From: Antilocapra americana
Lineage: Eukaryota > Chordata > Mammalia > Artiodactyla > Antilocapridae
Length of the DNA stretch: 64,000 nt
Direction: 5' to 3'
Assembly (NCBI GenBank): GCA_007570785.1
Contig: ML660203.1
Span: 6,568,638 to 6,632,637, forward strand
Part shown: positions 1 to 13,000 of the stretch, in pieces
Position numbering within the stretch: the first letter of the stretch is position 1
How the letters are laid out: each line of letters begins with the position of its first letter
Notes under the pieces: model-generated
What the model saw: the letters and a program-made list of their open reading frames with translations, nothing else
Told to the model about the DNA's origin: nothing
Databases searched by the model: none
Made by a program: the position numbers and the translations under genes

Positions 1-920
1 AGCCTCAGGGCTATCTCACTTTCCCCTCCCTCTGGGCCAGAGAAAGTGTATCTTGAGTGCTGGGTTGGCAGATGGGGACAATCCCCTCCCTACATGATCT
101 ACTACTGTTTCCTGTAACAAGTGATTCTTCAACTCAAAACTGTCTTTCCTTCCCAAGCCACTCGTTGCAACTCTTCTCTATGTCTCTTTGAAAAAAAGAA
201 GGGCAGACACTCCTAAAAAGGAAGCCTAGCTGCAGGATGCGAGCAAAAGTTCGCAGATATCCACACTGCTGGTTTAGTTATCAAAGGACTGAGATAAACC
301 ACCAGGTATTTAATTAAGCCAGACAAACGCATGGAGAGAAACTAGTTCTGGAGCTGCTCTCCAAGAGCATTCAGACAATGTGAACTCAGGGTAAAAATCA
401 GCTCCTTCTCAACAGTTTGAGAACTGGGCTCCACAAACATTATTAGGTTTATGTGGAATTCTAGAACAGATTGCAGACAGAGCTTGGAGGCACACTACTT
501 ACTGGCCTTAGCAAGGATACAAGTTGGAAATAAATCTCAATATAATCCAAAAGAAAGTTATAAGCATTTCCCAAATGCAATCATTTCTTGGCTGTGCTGA
601 ATTCCTATTCTTCTCAAACCTCAATCTACAATTATTTTTCTTGAAATATGAGTTCAAACTAAAGCAACGAGACCCTAAATGTTGTGATTTAAGACTTCAT
701 TGCTTGCTTTCTGCATTCCATTTTGTTCTTTCCTGGACATATAAAAACATGACTTCAATTTTCAACTTGGTTCAAATCATTACAGTATCTGATGGATGTT
801 TTTAACTCATGAATGTTTTAAAAAAAATAATGTGCTAATTAAGGCATAATAAAACCCTCCTAATGCGAGCTCCAGGAAGGTAAACTTGGGGAGTTTAGGT
901 ATGCTTTGCAGTGTACTCAC
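1..920 (-). other. RPRD1B intron 6 (partial)
   Basis: This is sequence between exon 6 and the missing terminal coding exon. It is AT-rich. I see no exon, no recognisable recent repeat and no RNA gene in it. Confidence 0.85.
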
Positions 921-1096
921 TTCCAGTTTCTTCTCCTTTTCTGACAAAACGTCTTTCTGGTTCTGGGTGTACTCCACCAACATCCGAGCCAGCTGGCGTC
1001 GGTCTTCCAGCTCTGCCGCCAGGCGCCCGTTATATTCAGCTAGTAACAGACATGCTTCATCTACTGTTTTTGAAAGACGTTCAGCTGCCTCTTTGT
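921..1096 (-). CDS. RPRD1B: RPRD1B coding exon 6 (residues 219-277)
   Basis: The exon encodes [20 protein letters not shown], the long heptad-rich helix ([19 protein letters not shown]) and its end at SEKEKKLE. This is the main dimerisation coiled coil. The acceptor is ttatttag and the donor GGAA|gtgagt; it ends on a codon boundary. The following exon, expected to start EYKQKL, is not found in positions 1-920 and must lie off the left edge. Confidence 0.97.
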
Positions 1097-4000
1097 CTAA
1101 ATACAAATGAGATCAAAAAGAGAGAGACAATAAATAATGACACAGGCATAATTGCAAACACTTCTGGGGAAGGTTAGCAGTTTCTCCCCTAACACCCAAG
1201 TCCAACAATAGGCTGAAACCTGTAGACAATGGACTGGCTGACAGAAAAATCAAAGGTACTCACTCCTGTCAACAAGATGGGACCTTTATGAATTACCTGA
1301 AGTGAGGCAATTGTACAAAGAAGTAAATCTGACAAAGAACTTCAAAATGCCTATTCCTATAAAAGCTCTACAAATAAACAGATTTACAGCTTTATGTGAA
1401 GTAATATTTCCCCACCTCTGAAAATTTCAAAACTGCTTTCTTCATATTACATCATTAAATATTCTTTGCATATCCATCTCAAATACAAAAGTACCCATTT
1501 CTTGTGTGTGAAAACTAAGACAATAAAAGCTACACGACAGGTTCAGTATCGTGGGCATGGCTGTGGAGCTGGGGACTCAAAACCAAAGCTCAAAAATGGA
1601 CCTATAGGGACTTCCCTGGTGGTCCAGTGGTTAAGACTTCACCTTTCAATGCAGGGGGTGTGGGTTCGATCCCTGGTTGGAGAGCCAATATTCCACATGC
1701 CTCATGGCCAAAAACAAAACATAAAACAGAAGCAACATTATAACAAATTCAATACACTTAAAAAAAAAACTTGATTAAAAATAAATAAAATGGACCTGTA
1801 AGACTCTTTATTAAACTATGTAAGCATTAAACCTCTTTTGTTCAGCAAAATATAGGGTCTGATAAGACAGAAGCTTTTAAATGCTTTTGAATGTGACCCA
1901 GGCTAAGAAATACATTTTACATAAATACATATTAAAAAAGAAACCAAAGTTTTATAACACAATATTTCCTTCAGTGTGTACAGAGCATTCTATCTGCCAT
2001 CTCATTAAAAAAAATGTTGGTTATTATCTACCAGACTGACTTCAGGCCCAATTTATGGGTTGCAATCATTGTTTGAGGAAGAAACTGCAGAAGAATCAAA
2101 GCATAAGTAAGGGTATCCTTGGGAAAAAGTGGTGAACCACACTCAATCTCAGGAAGTAAGAAAAGACAAAGGATGATTTGTATTTCAAAAAACCAATTTG
2201 ATTAATTATGTGTGGAAACGGTGAGATTAATACTTAAGTACGTATGTTGTTGTTGCTATTGTTCAGCTGCTCAGTCGTGTCCAACTCTTTGCGACTCCAT
2301 GGACTGCAGCACACCAGGCTTCCCTGTCCTTCACTATCTCCCTGATTTTGCTCAAACTCATGTCCATCGAGTTGGTGATGCCATCCAACCATCTCACCCT
2401 CTGTCGTCCCCTTCTCCTCCTGCCTTCAATCTTTCCCCGCATCAGGGTCTTTTTCAGAAAGTCGGCTCTTCACATCAGGTGGCCGATAGTATTGAAGCTT
2501 CAGCATCGGTCTTTCCAATGACTATTTGGGGTTGACCGGTTTGATCTTGCTGTAAAAGGGACTCTCAAGAGTCTTCTCCAACACCACAATTCAAAAGCAT
2601 CAATTTTTTGGCACTCAGCCTTCTTTATGGTCCAACTCTCACACTAGAAAAACCATAGCTTTGACTATATGGACTTTTGTTGGTTAAGTGATGTCTCTGC
2701 TTTTCAATATGCTGTCTAGGTTTGTCATAGCTAAAAAGGCTTTAAAGGATCAAGAGAGTTCGGTGCTTTGAAACAAAGCACTAGAGACTCCGGTAGTTCC
2801 ATGGAATAAACTGAAAGTGAGTGTCAGTGATACAGATTTGTTTGCTTCCTCTGAATACAGGTGGTCAAGGTGAGAGAGTTCAGCACAATCACAGGTAACC
2901 CGGATTTAAGAATTCCCCACAGAGTTTCTCTGGCAAACAGTGCCTGACTATTAGATGCCACCTCAATACGAATACTGGAAGGTGAACTGTTGAGGGATTC
3001 CAAATTAGGCCTGATGCCAAAGATCAGGTACTTCTAGGCTCCTCAGGGACAAGGAAACAACAGGATATTCTTGGTGGAGGAGAAGTGAGCCAAACAGAAC
3101 ACAAAGGAGAGAAGCAACTTCGGTCACCAAGGGTAAAGAGGACAGCGAAACTGGTTCTTCTAGACTGGTGGTACAGTCTAGGAACAAGCTGCTGGGGTTG
3201 TTAGCTGTTACCTTCGTCACTGCTGAACTATTTTTGTAATGGTTAATTTCATTAAAATGTTTCAAGGAAACATTTCAGGGAAAATGACAAGGAAAACACT
3301 ACTTTTTGAGATTAAAAAAAAAATCAATTCCCACACTCTATGAAGTTGTACAAGAGAAATAATTCATTCACACAAATAATTACAACCCAGAAAAAGAACC
3401 TGTGGCAGTTTTATGAGCCAAAGAAAAAAATGCAGTCAAAATGTAACAGTGAGATGCTCACTTTGGGGAACTTACCTGTGGCTACCCTCAAATGCTGTGC
3501 CCTCCCAAGTCCACAGACAAAGGCTGTGTGCCTCTTTCAGCCACCCCTTCACTTGTGCATGGGCATTCCATCTGCTTCTGCTTCCTCCAAAAACTCAAGT
3601 GTCTGGGACTGCCACCTGCATTTCCCCAGCCTCATCACGTCTCTCACTCCAGAAGCATTCCCACAGAACACACACACGCTGCTCTATCTTCTGACCACGT
3701 GTCACCCCCAGCTACTGTGCACAGGCCTGCTCCTCTTACAGCAGAACTACTCGAGAGGGCTGTCTCTCTTCCTGATACCCACCTTCTCTCCTACCAGGTC
3801 ACTAAACTCCCTCCAATCAGACTTTTATACTCAAACCTTCCAATTAGCCTGCCATATACGTGGGCTCCTATTGTGTGCCCAACGCTGTTCTAGGCTCTGA
3901 GCCAACAGGTAACACAAAAGACAAAAACTTTCTGCCTTCAAGTTTACATTCTCAGGGAGGAAGAGAAATAAAAAGTACATTACATTTTACTTATTTACCA

Positions 4001-7000
4001 GCTGAAGATAAGAACTCTGGAGAATAATAAGGCAAAGCATCTGGAAGGAGGTGGTGAGAGAGCAAGTCATGTGACTATCTGGGGAAGGTCATCAGGCAGA
4101 GGAAGGAGTCAAGCACAAGGGCCCTCGGAGAGCGGAGAGCGCTTGGCAAGGAGCCCACAGGACTAGAGTGTTCTGTGCAGAGTGGGGCAGGATCAACTTC
4201 TGTTTTTGTGGATCACTCTGGTTGCTATGTTGAAGACAGACTGATGGCTGGGGGACAAGAGGCAGCAGGGAGAGCAGACAGGAAGCTCCTGGGATAACTC
4301 GAGAAGATGGTGGAGACTCCCACCAGGTGGCAGCAGCGGAGGTGGTAACGATGTCAGGTTCAAGCTGTAGTTGAGATCAACAGGAATGATGAGAGGGCTA
4401 CCTACTGAGATGGGGAAGACCATGAGACAAATTTGGAGGGAAGAGAAGTTTGGTTTGGGACAGGTGAAGTCTGAAATGTCTTTCAGGATATCCAACTCAG
4501 TAACACTCAGAGCAGGAGGCTGGATGTATGGGTCTCAAGTTCAAGGCAGAGGTCAACCCTAGGGATGTAAATTAGGGGATCATTAGCACAAAAATTGTTA
4601 TTTAAAGTCATCAAGCAGGATTAAAAGAACTGTCAGTGAAACTAACTAGGGAAGAGAGCTAATTACTCAAAATTAAGAAGAGGAGAGGAAGGGAAGAAAT
4701 CAACAAAGGAGCCTGAAAAGACAAGAGCCCGGTGAGGAATGCTAGGAGATACGGGGTCCCAGAGAAACACAGTGTCAGAAACCCGGAGGCTTAAAACAGC
4801 ACAGATGTATTTATTATCATGGCCCTTTCCTCTATCTTCAAAATGCATCTCTCCAATTTCTGCTTCCCCAGTCACATCTCTTACTCCTGGCTCTCCTTTC
4901 TATTCTAAGGACTCAGCCCACTTGACTAACCCAGGAGAATAATCTCCCCACCTCAAAATCCTTCACTCAACCACATCCACAAAGTCCCTTTTCCTATATA
5001 AGACAATATATTTGCACGCTCTAAGGATTAGAACATGGACATTTGGGGAGGACCACTATTCTGCCTACCACACCAAGTGAGAAAGTATTTTCAGGAAAAG
5101 AAATGATCAACTGGGCCAAATTAAGACTGGGCAAAGTTATATAAGGCCTTGATAAGACTAGGGGCACACTCTGTCCCCCTTCTGATGTCTACGTCAGAAG
5201 CTTTCTCTGTCCCCTTTTATACTTTAATAAAACTCTGCTACACACAAACAAAAGAATGGGAAGAAAAAGTTCACCACTGAATTTAGCAACATGGAAGCCA
5301 TCAGCTAACAATGATAAGAGCAATCAGTGAAGTGAAACCAAAAGCGGGGGCGGGCGGAAAATAGAGACAGATGAGCATAGGCCATCTATTTAGAATGTTT
5401 AGCTATACACAACAGAGAAATGAGACAATAGCTGGAGGAAGGTACCAGGCCAAGAAAAAAAATTTTCCCACATGGGAAAAAAATATGTATTTTTATGCTA
5501 TGGAGAATGACCCAGTGGGCGGGGGTGGGGGGTGGGGGTGGGGTACAAAACTGGAGATGCAGGAGAAAAGGGGAGAATTGTCCGAGCAGTGCCCTTGGGT
5601 GGGTAAGAAGAAACAGGCTTACTAGGCTAAGGGGCTGCTTTAGAAAACAGCACGCTCATCCACAGAAATAGGAAGAAAAGTCAGCCAACGTTTATCATTT
5701 GTATTGCCCAGCCACATACAATTGTGAGTGGCGGCTGCCCAGAGCTGGGGGGTGGGTGGGGACAGTGAGTTGTTACTTTAATGATAGAGAGCTTCAGTTC
5801 TGCAAGATGGAAAGAGCTCTGGAAACTGGTTGCACAACGTGAATGTACCCAGCACTTCTGAGTGGCACACTCCAGAATGGTTAAGATGGCCAAGTTTTGT
5901 TAGGTGTATTTCACCATAATTAAAAATCAAAATAAATAAATAATTTTTAAAAGCCATTTAAGTCAGTGAAAACAGACAAATGCAATTATACACGCTGCTA
6001 ATTTTATATTAACTTGTTTTCAATTTTTGAGACTGTGATTCAAAAGTTGGGTTTTTCCAGGAGACTAGAGGGTGAAGGGGAAAAAGAGCAAAAGACACTG
6101 AGGGCGTGTGTGAAGGGTGGTTATAAAGCCCTGAAGCCGAGTAACAGAGAACTTGAGGCCAGGAGGGGACTGAGGGTGTGTGTGAAGGGTGATTATAAAG
6201 ACCCGAAGCCGAGTAACAGAGAACTCGAGGCCAGGAGGGGACTGAGGGTGTGTGTGAAGGGTGATTACAAAGGCCCGAAGCCGAGTAACAGAGAACAACA
6301 GAGAACGCGAGGCCAGGAGGGGCTCAAGGCCGGGAAAGGTGGAAAGATCAATAGGCTGTGGGCTCAACAGGTTGTTCGACCCAGCGGGTCTGACTGCTGG
6401 GCGGGGACGCAGAAGAGGCTGTGCTGTGTTCTCCAGCTAAGCCACTCTTGCCTGAAGGTCTTCCCACCCACTCTGTCTGGGTAGCACTGCCTTCCCTCAC
6501 ATCTCCTCACAACTTGCTTCCTAAATAGAGAGGAGGGGGACGGGGGAGTTCACGCTCACTTCTTCCTCTCCACTGACCATGCATAAAGCGGGAAGAATGT
6601 CAACTGCCCCTCCCTGTTTAATTGGGGGTGATCATCACAAGGGCAAGATGATATGATTAACAATACAAACCCGGGGTTCTCGGCACTGAAGAACCTCGAG
6701 GGAGTGTGTACAGTGTAAAAACCATGACACTGAGTCACTCTTTTTTTTCGTTAAGACCGTCATGAGTTCAATGCTTCCCCCTCCCTTGCCCTCCTGCACA
6801 CACAGTTTGTACTCTGGCTTCAAAAGACCTTACTTGAACTGAGTACCACAGGCTGTGGCATGCTAGCATTTCTGCAATAATTCCTAGTCATTATTCAAGC
6901 TCAGACTATCCCAGCAGCTCCTTTGTTCAGTCTGTGAGTTATATTTGCAAATCTCAAGACAATAGAGAACCAGCCCCAGGTGGAAGGTCCGTATCTGCAG

Positions 7001-10000
7001 ACATTGGCATGTTCTGGGGTCTGATGCACTGGAGATATGTTCCCCCTCCCTCATCCTTCACCCGACCTCTACCTTCTCACCTGTTATTTTTTCCAAAAGA
7101 GAAACGTCTTGCACTTCCTGGGGTAAAGAAGCAATTTTCTGTCGGACAGTAGCATCCCCCGATGCAGCATTTTCTAGGTCCTGCAAAGCTTTGATCAGCT
7201 CCTCAGTCTGTACAAGGAAAACACAGACAACACCATCCATGAAGACACGCGGGCTTTAGAGAAACTTAGCTGGAGTTCAACAAGGTGAAGGCGAGTTCTA
7301 AAACTGATCATCCCTGACATTTAAAAAAGAACCACTGTCCTTACCCCACAGTGTATACTGAATCAGTGATACGAATTCTAAGAGAATGCACATAGCATTT
7401 CCAAGTACCAGGCAGAACACAAATGAAATTCTACATAACCGTGAAAAAGAATTTTTTTTAAAGAGTGTGTTTTTGGCAACTTAAGAAAATGGAGTCTGGT
7501 TTACACTGCTTAGTTTCAAAGGATGCATGATCTCTAGTATAGAACGGCCTCCAGTTTAGAGTGAAGGAACATGTATCAAATGCTCTAGCAACCTGTATGC
7601 TGACTGATTAAATGAAAAGGACACTACCTACTTCAATTCTTTCCTGGATTTGCCCTACAAAATGAATGTCACAAAGATGATGTTTTTGATTCCGGCAGCC
7701 ACTACCAAAATTAAATGTGTCAATCTCATTAATTATAAACAAAGAGGGAAGAAAACCAAAAAAAAAAAAAAAAAAACCCACCAAGAATGCATATTCTGTG
7801 TATACCAAAAAAGGGTTTTGGGCTGTTCTCTTGAAAGTTCTTAAATGCAAAGATACATGGCCTAACACTGTTTTTGTTTAACTCCCAGGCTAATTTGACA
7901 TCTTAACACAAATCTGACATGCTTTCTATTTACACAGGCCTTAAGCACACCCATGTATAATAAAGCTGCTTCAGGCCGAATGAGAGGCAGTACAACTCAG
8001 TGAAATGAGTATGCACTCTGAAGTCAGCCAGGCCCAGATTCAATTAAAACACCAAGCAAGTTATTTAATTTGTCTCCTTGAGACTCACTTTCTTTGACTG
8101 TAAATGAACACATAAATAAACAAACAGCTAAAGTGAACCAACCATACAGAGTTTATGAACTAACTTACATGAGGGGGGCAAACAATACAAATATATGGCT
8201 AGAAGCTCAGTACATGCTAGCACCTGGTCTTATATTTAAATAGGCTACAGTGTGGCAAATTTGCTGTTGCTACACAGACTCTTCTGAGATACGAACACGT
8301 TCTTTACTTATGAGACAAGCCACGGTAGAGGACTTCTGTATGTCTCTGTAATATCTATCGCTTTACAAAAACTACTTTTAAAGAATATTTCAAATTTCTA
8401 GGAGTGGAAAAAGGCCAATCCAAGTACTCTGTAAAACACAAATCCATCCCAGAGTCGAGGCATGCAAAGACAAAATCAAGCTTGCTTCGCTGTATGGATC
8501 CAGTGCCAACAGCTGCCCTCCGGTGAGTCCATACTATTGATCACTGGCGCCACCTTGTGGCCAGAATCTTCAACTAGGGGTCACTTCAAGCCACTCGGCC
8601 CTATGCTCTTGGGGGGTCAAGACATACCAAGAGAGGTCCTGCAGAAGGATCTTGGGGAGAGTAGCTTCCGGGATAGTCGTCATCCTCCTCCTCTTGTATT
8701 TGCTGAAAAGTTCGCTTCAGAGATTTCTTCTCCTCTGTTGCTAGAGGAAAGAAAAAAGTGACACATGTGGGTCACTGTGGACTGAACAGGTAGGTCAAAT
8801 GCTAAACACAATGGGTCACAAGTAAAAAAGGGCAGAAGGGTGTACCTTTCCAGAGATGGCTTAACATTAACCCTAATGCTACTTATTTTCAAATGGTGGT
8901 CATTCCGTACATTACTGAGAAGAGTCAAAATGGCCTCAGGTGGTATCTCAGATTGACTCACCGGAAAAACACCACCGGAAAAAAGCATCTAAAAGTAAAC
9001 CTTTAACATATACCGTGTGTACAATGAGAGACTTTGCACTTTCCGGGATCATTTCAGAAAATAAGTAGTAGAGAGAGACCATTGATAAGGCTGTGTCAAA
9101 AGCTCTAAAAACAAATACCCTTTAAATCATCCCTTTAAGAACAAAACAAACCTAGTTTTACCTTAAAATTTAAAATAACCATTGCTGAGCATAATGATAC
9201 TACTGACAGAAAGGACCTAAGTCAGTATTTAAAAATTAACCACTTTTGAGGCTAACAGGTTTCACTTTTTAATTATCTGCACCATGTGCTCTTAAATTTT
9301 TATGATGGATGTATTAATTCCAAAATCATTCCTTTTGCATTAAATTGGACAATACAATATAAATGCCAAACAACCGAGGGACATAAAGCTAAATGAGAAA
9401 TTCAAGTTTGGAAAGTAAAGAAACTACTGGATGCCTAACATGTTCCAGGCATCCCAACAGTTTCTTTACATTTGATCCCTTCAACAATTCTAAGGCATAG
9501 TGTGTCTCCACTTTACAGGTGAGAAAATGAAGACCCTGAGAGGCTAAATAACTCAGGTAATGGTATGACTTCAACATCTGTGCTCTTTCCACTGAACTCA
9601 ACTGAAACTTGCTTAGTGCCACACAACTAACCTCTCATCTTGTCAAGTGAGAGGCACCATGCGCCTGCCTCAGAACTCTGAGTTACAAACAGGACACAGA
9701 CACTTCCTGCTTAACTCAACGTTCTCTTCTGGGACCCAGGATGCAGCTCCTGTTCTCTACCTTACATATTAACTGAGCAAACTATGTTTGACGTGAAAGC
9801 CAAGTCAATATCATGGGTTTCATTTTTTTCTTTAATGTTTTGTTTGTTCTACTAAAGAAGAGAAACAGCAGCATCTGTATGACGGGCAGTCCTGTCTTCG
9901 CACTGCTCTAGTATGCCAGATTTATTACCACAGTTTGATTAAATGACACCATTCCCCCAACAACACACTTTAAATTTCAGTTGTCATGGCATATTTACTC

Positions 10001-13000
10001 AGAGTAACTGCATCAACAACAAACCTCGCTGCTAACTTCGGTCCACAAATCACTACGTAAATAACAGAAGGGCATCATGATTAGTGACTGCATCACTTCT
10101 CTCAAGGTCAGTAATTGGTCACTGTTATTCAGTTCACACACAGGCAACAAAGTCTCCCAGTGCCAAAATCCACATGACATTTTATAAAAATTAATAAGCA
10201 AAACAGGGAACTGACTGACAAAGATGAAAGAGCAACAAAGAAACTAAAACTAAAATAAATGCTGGAAATGAAATTGGCACAAAACATAAATGGGGCTGTA
10301 CAAGAGACAGCTGACTGTAGGGATGCAGACCTTTGTCATGTTCTTCGAGAGACTCCGGATTCATAGCCAGATGCAACTCAGTGAAGGCCAACTTCTCAAC
10401 ATAAATGAAGAAAGTGGTTGTCATGAAAAGAATAACAATGTCCTAGAGGAAGTGATGCTGACAAAATTCACTTAAGAGGAATGCTTAAGAGATACTTCAT
10501 AATACTGAAAGCACAAAGGAAAAACTGTTGGAAACTGATCCAAAGTTAGGAAGGAGTATGACAAAGATAGAAAAAGATGCAATGAGCTTTGTTCAAACCA
10601 CTCATGATAAGTCTGTTACAAAGAAATAAACATTGTAACTCATGTTTCTAATTTGTTAAAACATGCTAAATAAGTTTTTATTTAGTTTCTTGTTTTCTTA
10701 TACAATGTGATCAACAGTGAGTTTTTCTTTGAGAAAAAAATTTTAAAAGTCACAGAACAATTGTAATTTTCCCCATTGATTATTAAGATCACTCTGCATG
10801 TTATTCAGCTTGACCTGTACAGTCCTACACTATGCAAAGCAAGGATGGCTGTATTTTTCAAACAGAAAATCGGTAAGGCTATAATTTGCGTATGAAATAT
10901 CTAGCCGTACTTTGCACACAGTGGCTGCCTAAGTAGTGTGTAGTGTGTGGTGTGACCCCGTCAGCATTCAGTCACTACAGCATCAAAGCGGCTATGTTTG
11001 ATTAGTAGCCACAAGAATTAGTAGCACAGGAGCAAAAAAGAATTTATAGTATTTTTCTGTTCACTTCCAAACACTTACAAGAGAATGCTCAAAAAATAAT
11101 TGTTAAAGACACTAAAGAAGATAGAAAAAATTATAAAACTTGAGACCTTCAGTTTTTCAACTCTCATACAGAAGTTATATATAAAAACCACACACCACTG
11201 ACCATCTCAGGACACTTGGAATCACTGAATTCTGATAGTGGAAGCCCTTACACATAGCTATGTCTTTGCTTTCTCCACTGTTCCCCACCTCATTTTTCAT
11301 GAGAATGTCAAGGCTCACCAGCTAAGGTTTTTCTAAAGCCAGAGAGCTTGTTTAGTAAGTCTGGGTCCTACAGCAAAAGTTTTCTGTCTCCTAAGCAGGA
11401 GTTCTTGTTGTCACTCACAGCAATGCAAAACTGAAATCAAACTGATGACAATTTTAGGGCTGTATATGTCCTTCACATCCTGATGGAAGAGGGTGTAATA
11501 GGAAGCAACCATCGTCTTATGTTTCCAGTTCTCTCCTGTCTCCACTCAGACCTACTGGAAATAAATTATCATTTCCCCCACAGGGCTCCACCTTTCCTGA
11601 GCTATCTAGTTTCATTATGAACACTTCCACTGGCTCCATCTTCCAAGTACCATGCCTTGGAGAACAGTACAATCTCTCCCCAAGTCTCAGCTTGTAACAG
11701 ATTCTACACCTGTGAGGAATTCTTCATACGTCCTCTTTCTGCTTCTTCCCAAAGCCTCTTAGCAGCCACCTGTCCTCTCTCATGCCTCATCCAGACAGCC
11801 GTCCCAAATGCATCCTGCCTCTTCCAATCACTCCTTCTCCAACATGGACTATAAGTCTCTCTCTTACTAAATAAAGCTGAGCTCTCATCCCATCAGGCCT
11901 CTACTCAAAACCTGGGAAAGGCCACCGAGATTCAGTCTACTTGGGAATGAGTGGTAATGGCAGCATCGTTCTCGGCACTCCTTTCAACCGTCACTGTCTC
12001 CCTCTAACCCCACAGGCCTCTCTTTCAAAGCACTTGGCCCCACTACTTTGCATGGCCGTTGGCAGGCACAGGCCTTCCCTCTCTGGCAGAAACCTTCAGT
12101 ACCTCATTCCTTTACACCTCTACGATGCTCAGGAAAGTGCCAACACACCTGAGCCTGAAACCTCTGGAGGGCAGAGGAAGCACAGCGCTTGGAAAGCCCC
12201 AGTGCTCTGCCACAAGTGACCCTCCCTGCTGTCCTTCCCGCGAACCGGACTCTCCTCTGCTCAGGTGCAGATCAGCACCGAGGAGGCCCAGAACCCTCAG
12301 TCAAGCCACATGACCATCATGACGACCCAGGCGTCTGCCAGGCCCGCTCCGGTGTGGACTTCAGATCGGGCACCTACCGCTATCCGTTCCAAGGGCCAAG
12401 CTCCTCCTGTCCTCATCTTGCACGCCTCTGTTCTACCCTCCAACTCACTCCCGTGTCTCCAGAGGGCCTTGCACTCAGCTAGCCATCAAATGCCCCAGTG
12501 ACCGAAAGGTTTGTGGTATGCTTCTCAGAGACCTGACTGTGACAGACTTTTCGACACTAAAACTAATTCTGAGGCAAAAAGTTAGCCCAAAGGATCCCCA
12601 ATCACATTAGAAAATGCAGTCATCTACCCAAAAAAGCTGGACCTTCTAAAGATCTACTAAAAATTTCTAAGATTAACCCCCCCACAGATTTTATATTACT
12701 TTTATAATGAAAAAAGAATTAGAAAATACTATTTCTAACAGCTACCTCATTCTTTGTTCCTTCCCTGCAAAATAAGGGAGTTTTCTTTTAAAAAGCACAT
12801 TAACTTCTACTTGTGGGGAGAGAGAGATGTGCAGCAAACCAAGGGCTGACATTCGAGGCACAGTTCTGAAAGCACCCGACCCGTCTCTTCTCACTGGACT
12901 GAACCGCCAGGTCCAGACCTGAACCCAGGAAGCTAGGCCTGCAGTGTGTGCGCTGAACCATTGTGCTTTCCAGCCTTGTGCAAAATCTTAGGGACTGAAA

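Larger units (their letters stand above)
1097..7080 (-). other. RPRD1B intron 5
   Basis: The intron holds a CHR SINE (1607-1786), a BovB fragment (2246-2740), degenerate old LINE-like sequence (about 3480-4620), an MLT1-type LTR (4732-5073), an LTR scrap (5155-5247), a G-quadruplex-prone run (5517-5543) and a 72-bp tandem repeat (6097-6322). The rest (1100-1590, 2745-3480, 5550-6090, 6330-7080) shows nothing I can name. Confidence 0.85.

Noticed and set aside
1..920. Search for the last RPRD1B coding exon (EYKQKLARVTQV...)
   Set aside because: No minus-strand match found; the exon must lie beyond the window.
1640..1690. tRNA-like B-box sequences in many places
   Set aside because: They belong to tRNA-derived SINEs (CHR, Bov-tA), not functional tRNA genes.
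3340..3900. 186-codon plus-strand open frame
   Set aside because: Lies in C/T-rich, L2-like sequence without coding features.
6014..6484. 156-codon repetitive open frame
   Set aside because: It exists because the 72-bp repeat period is divisible by three; no splice or promoter support. Kept as a repeat finding only.
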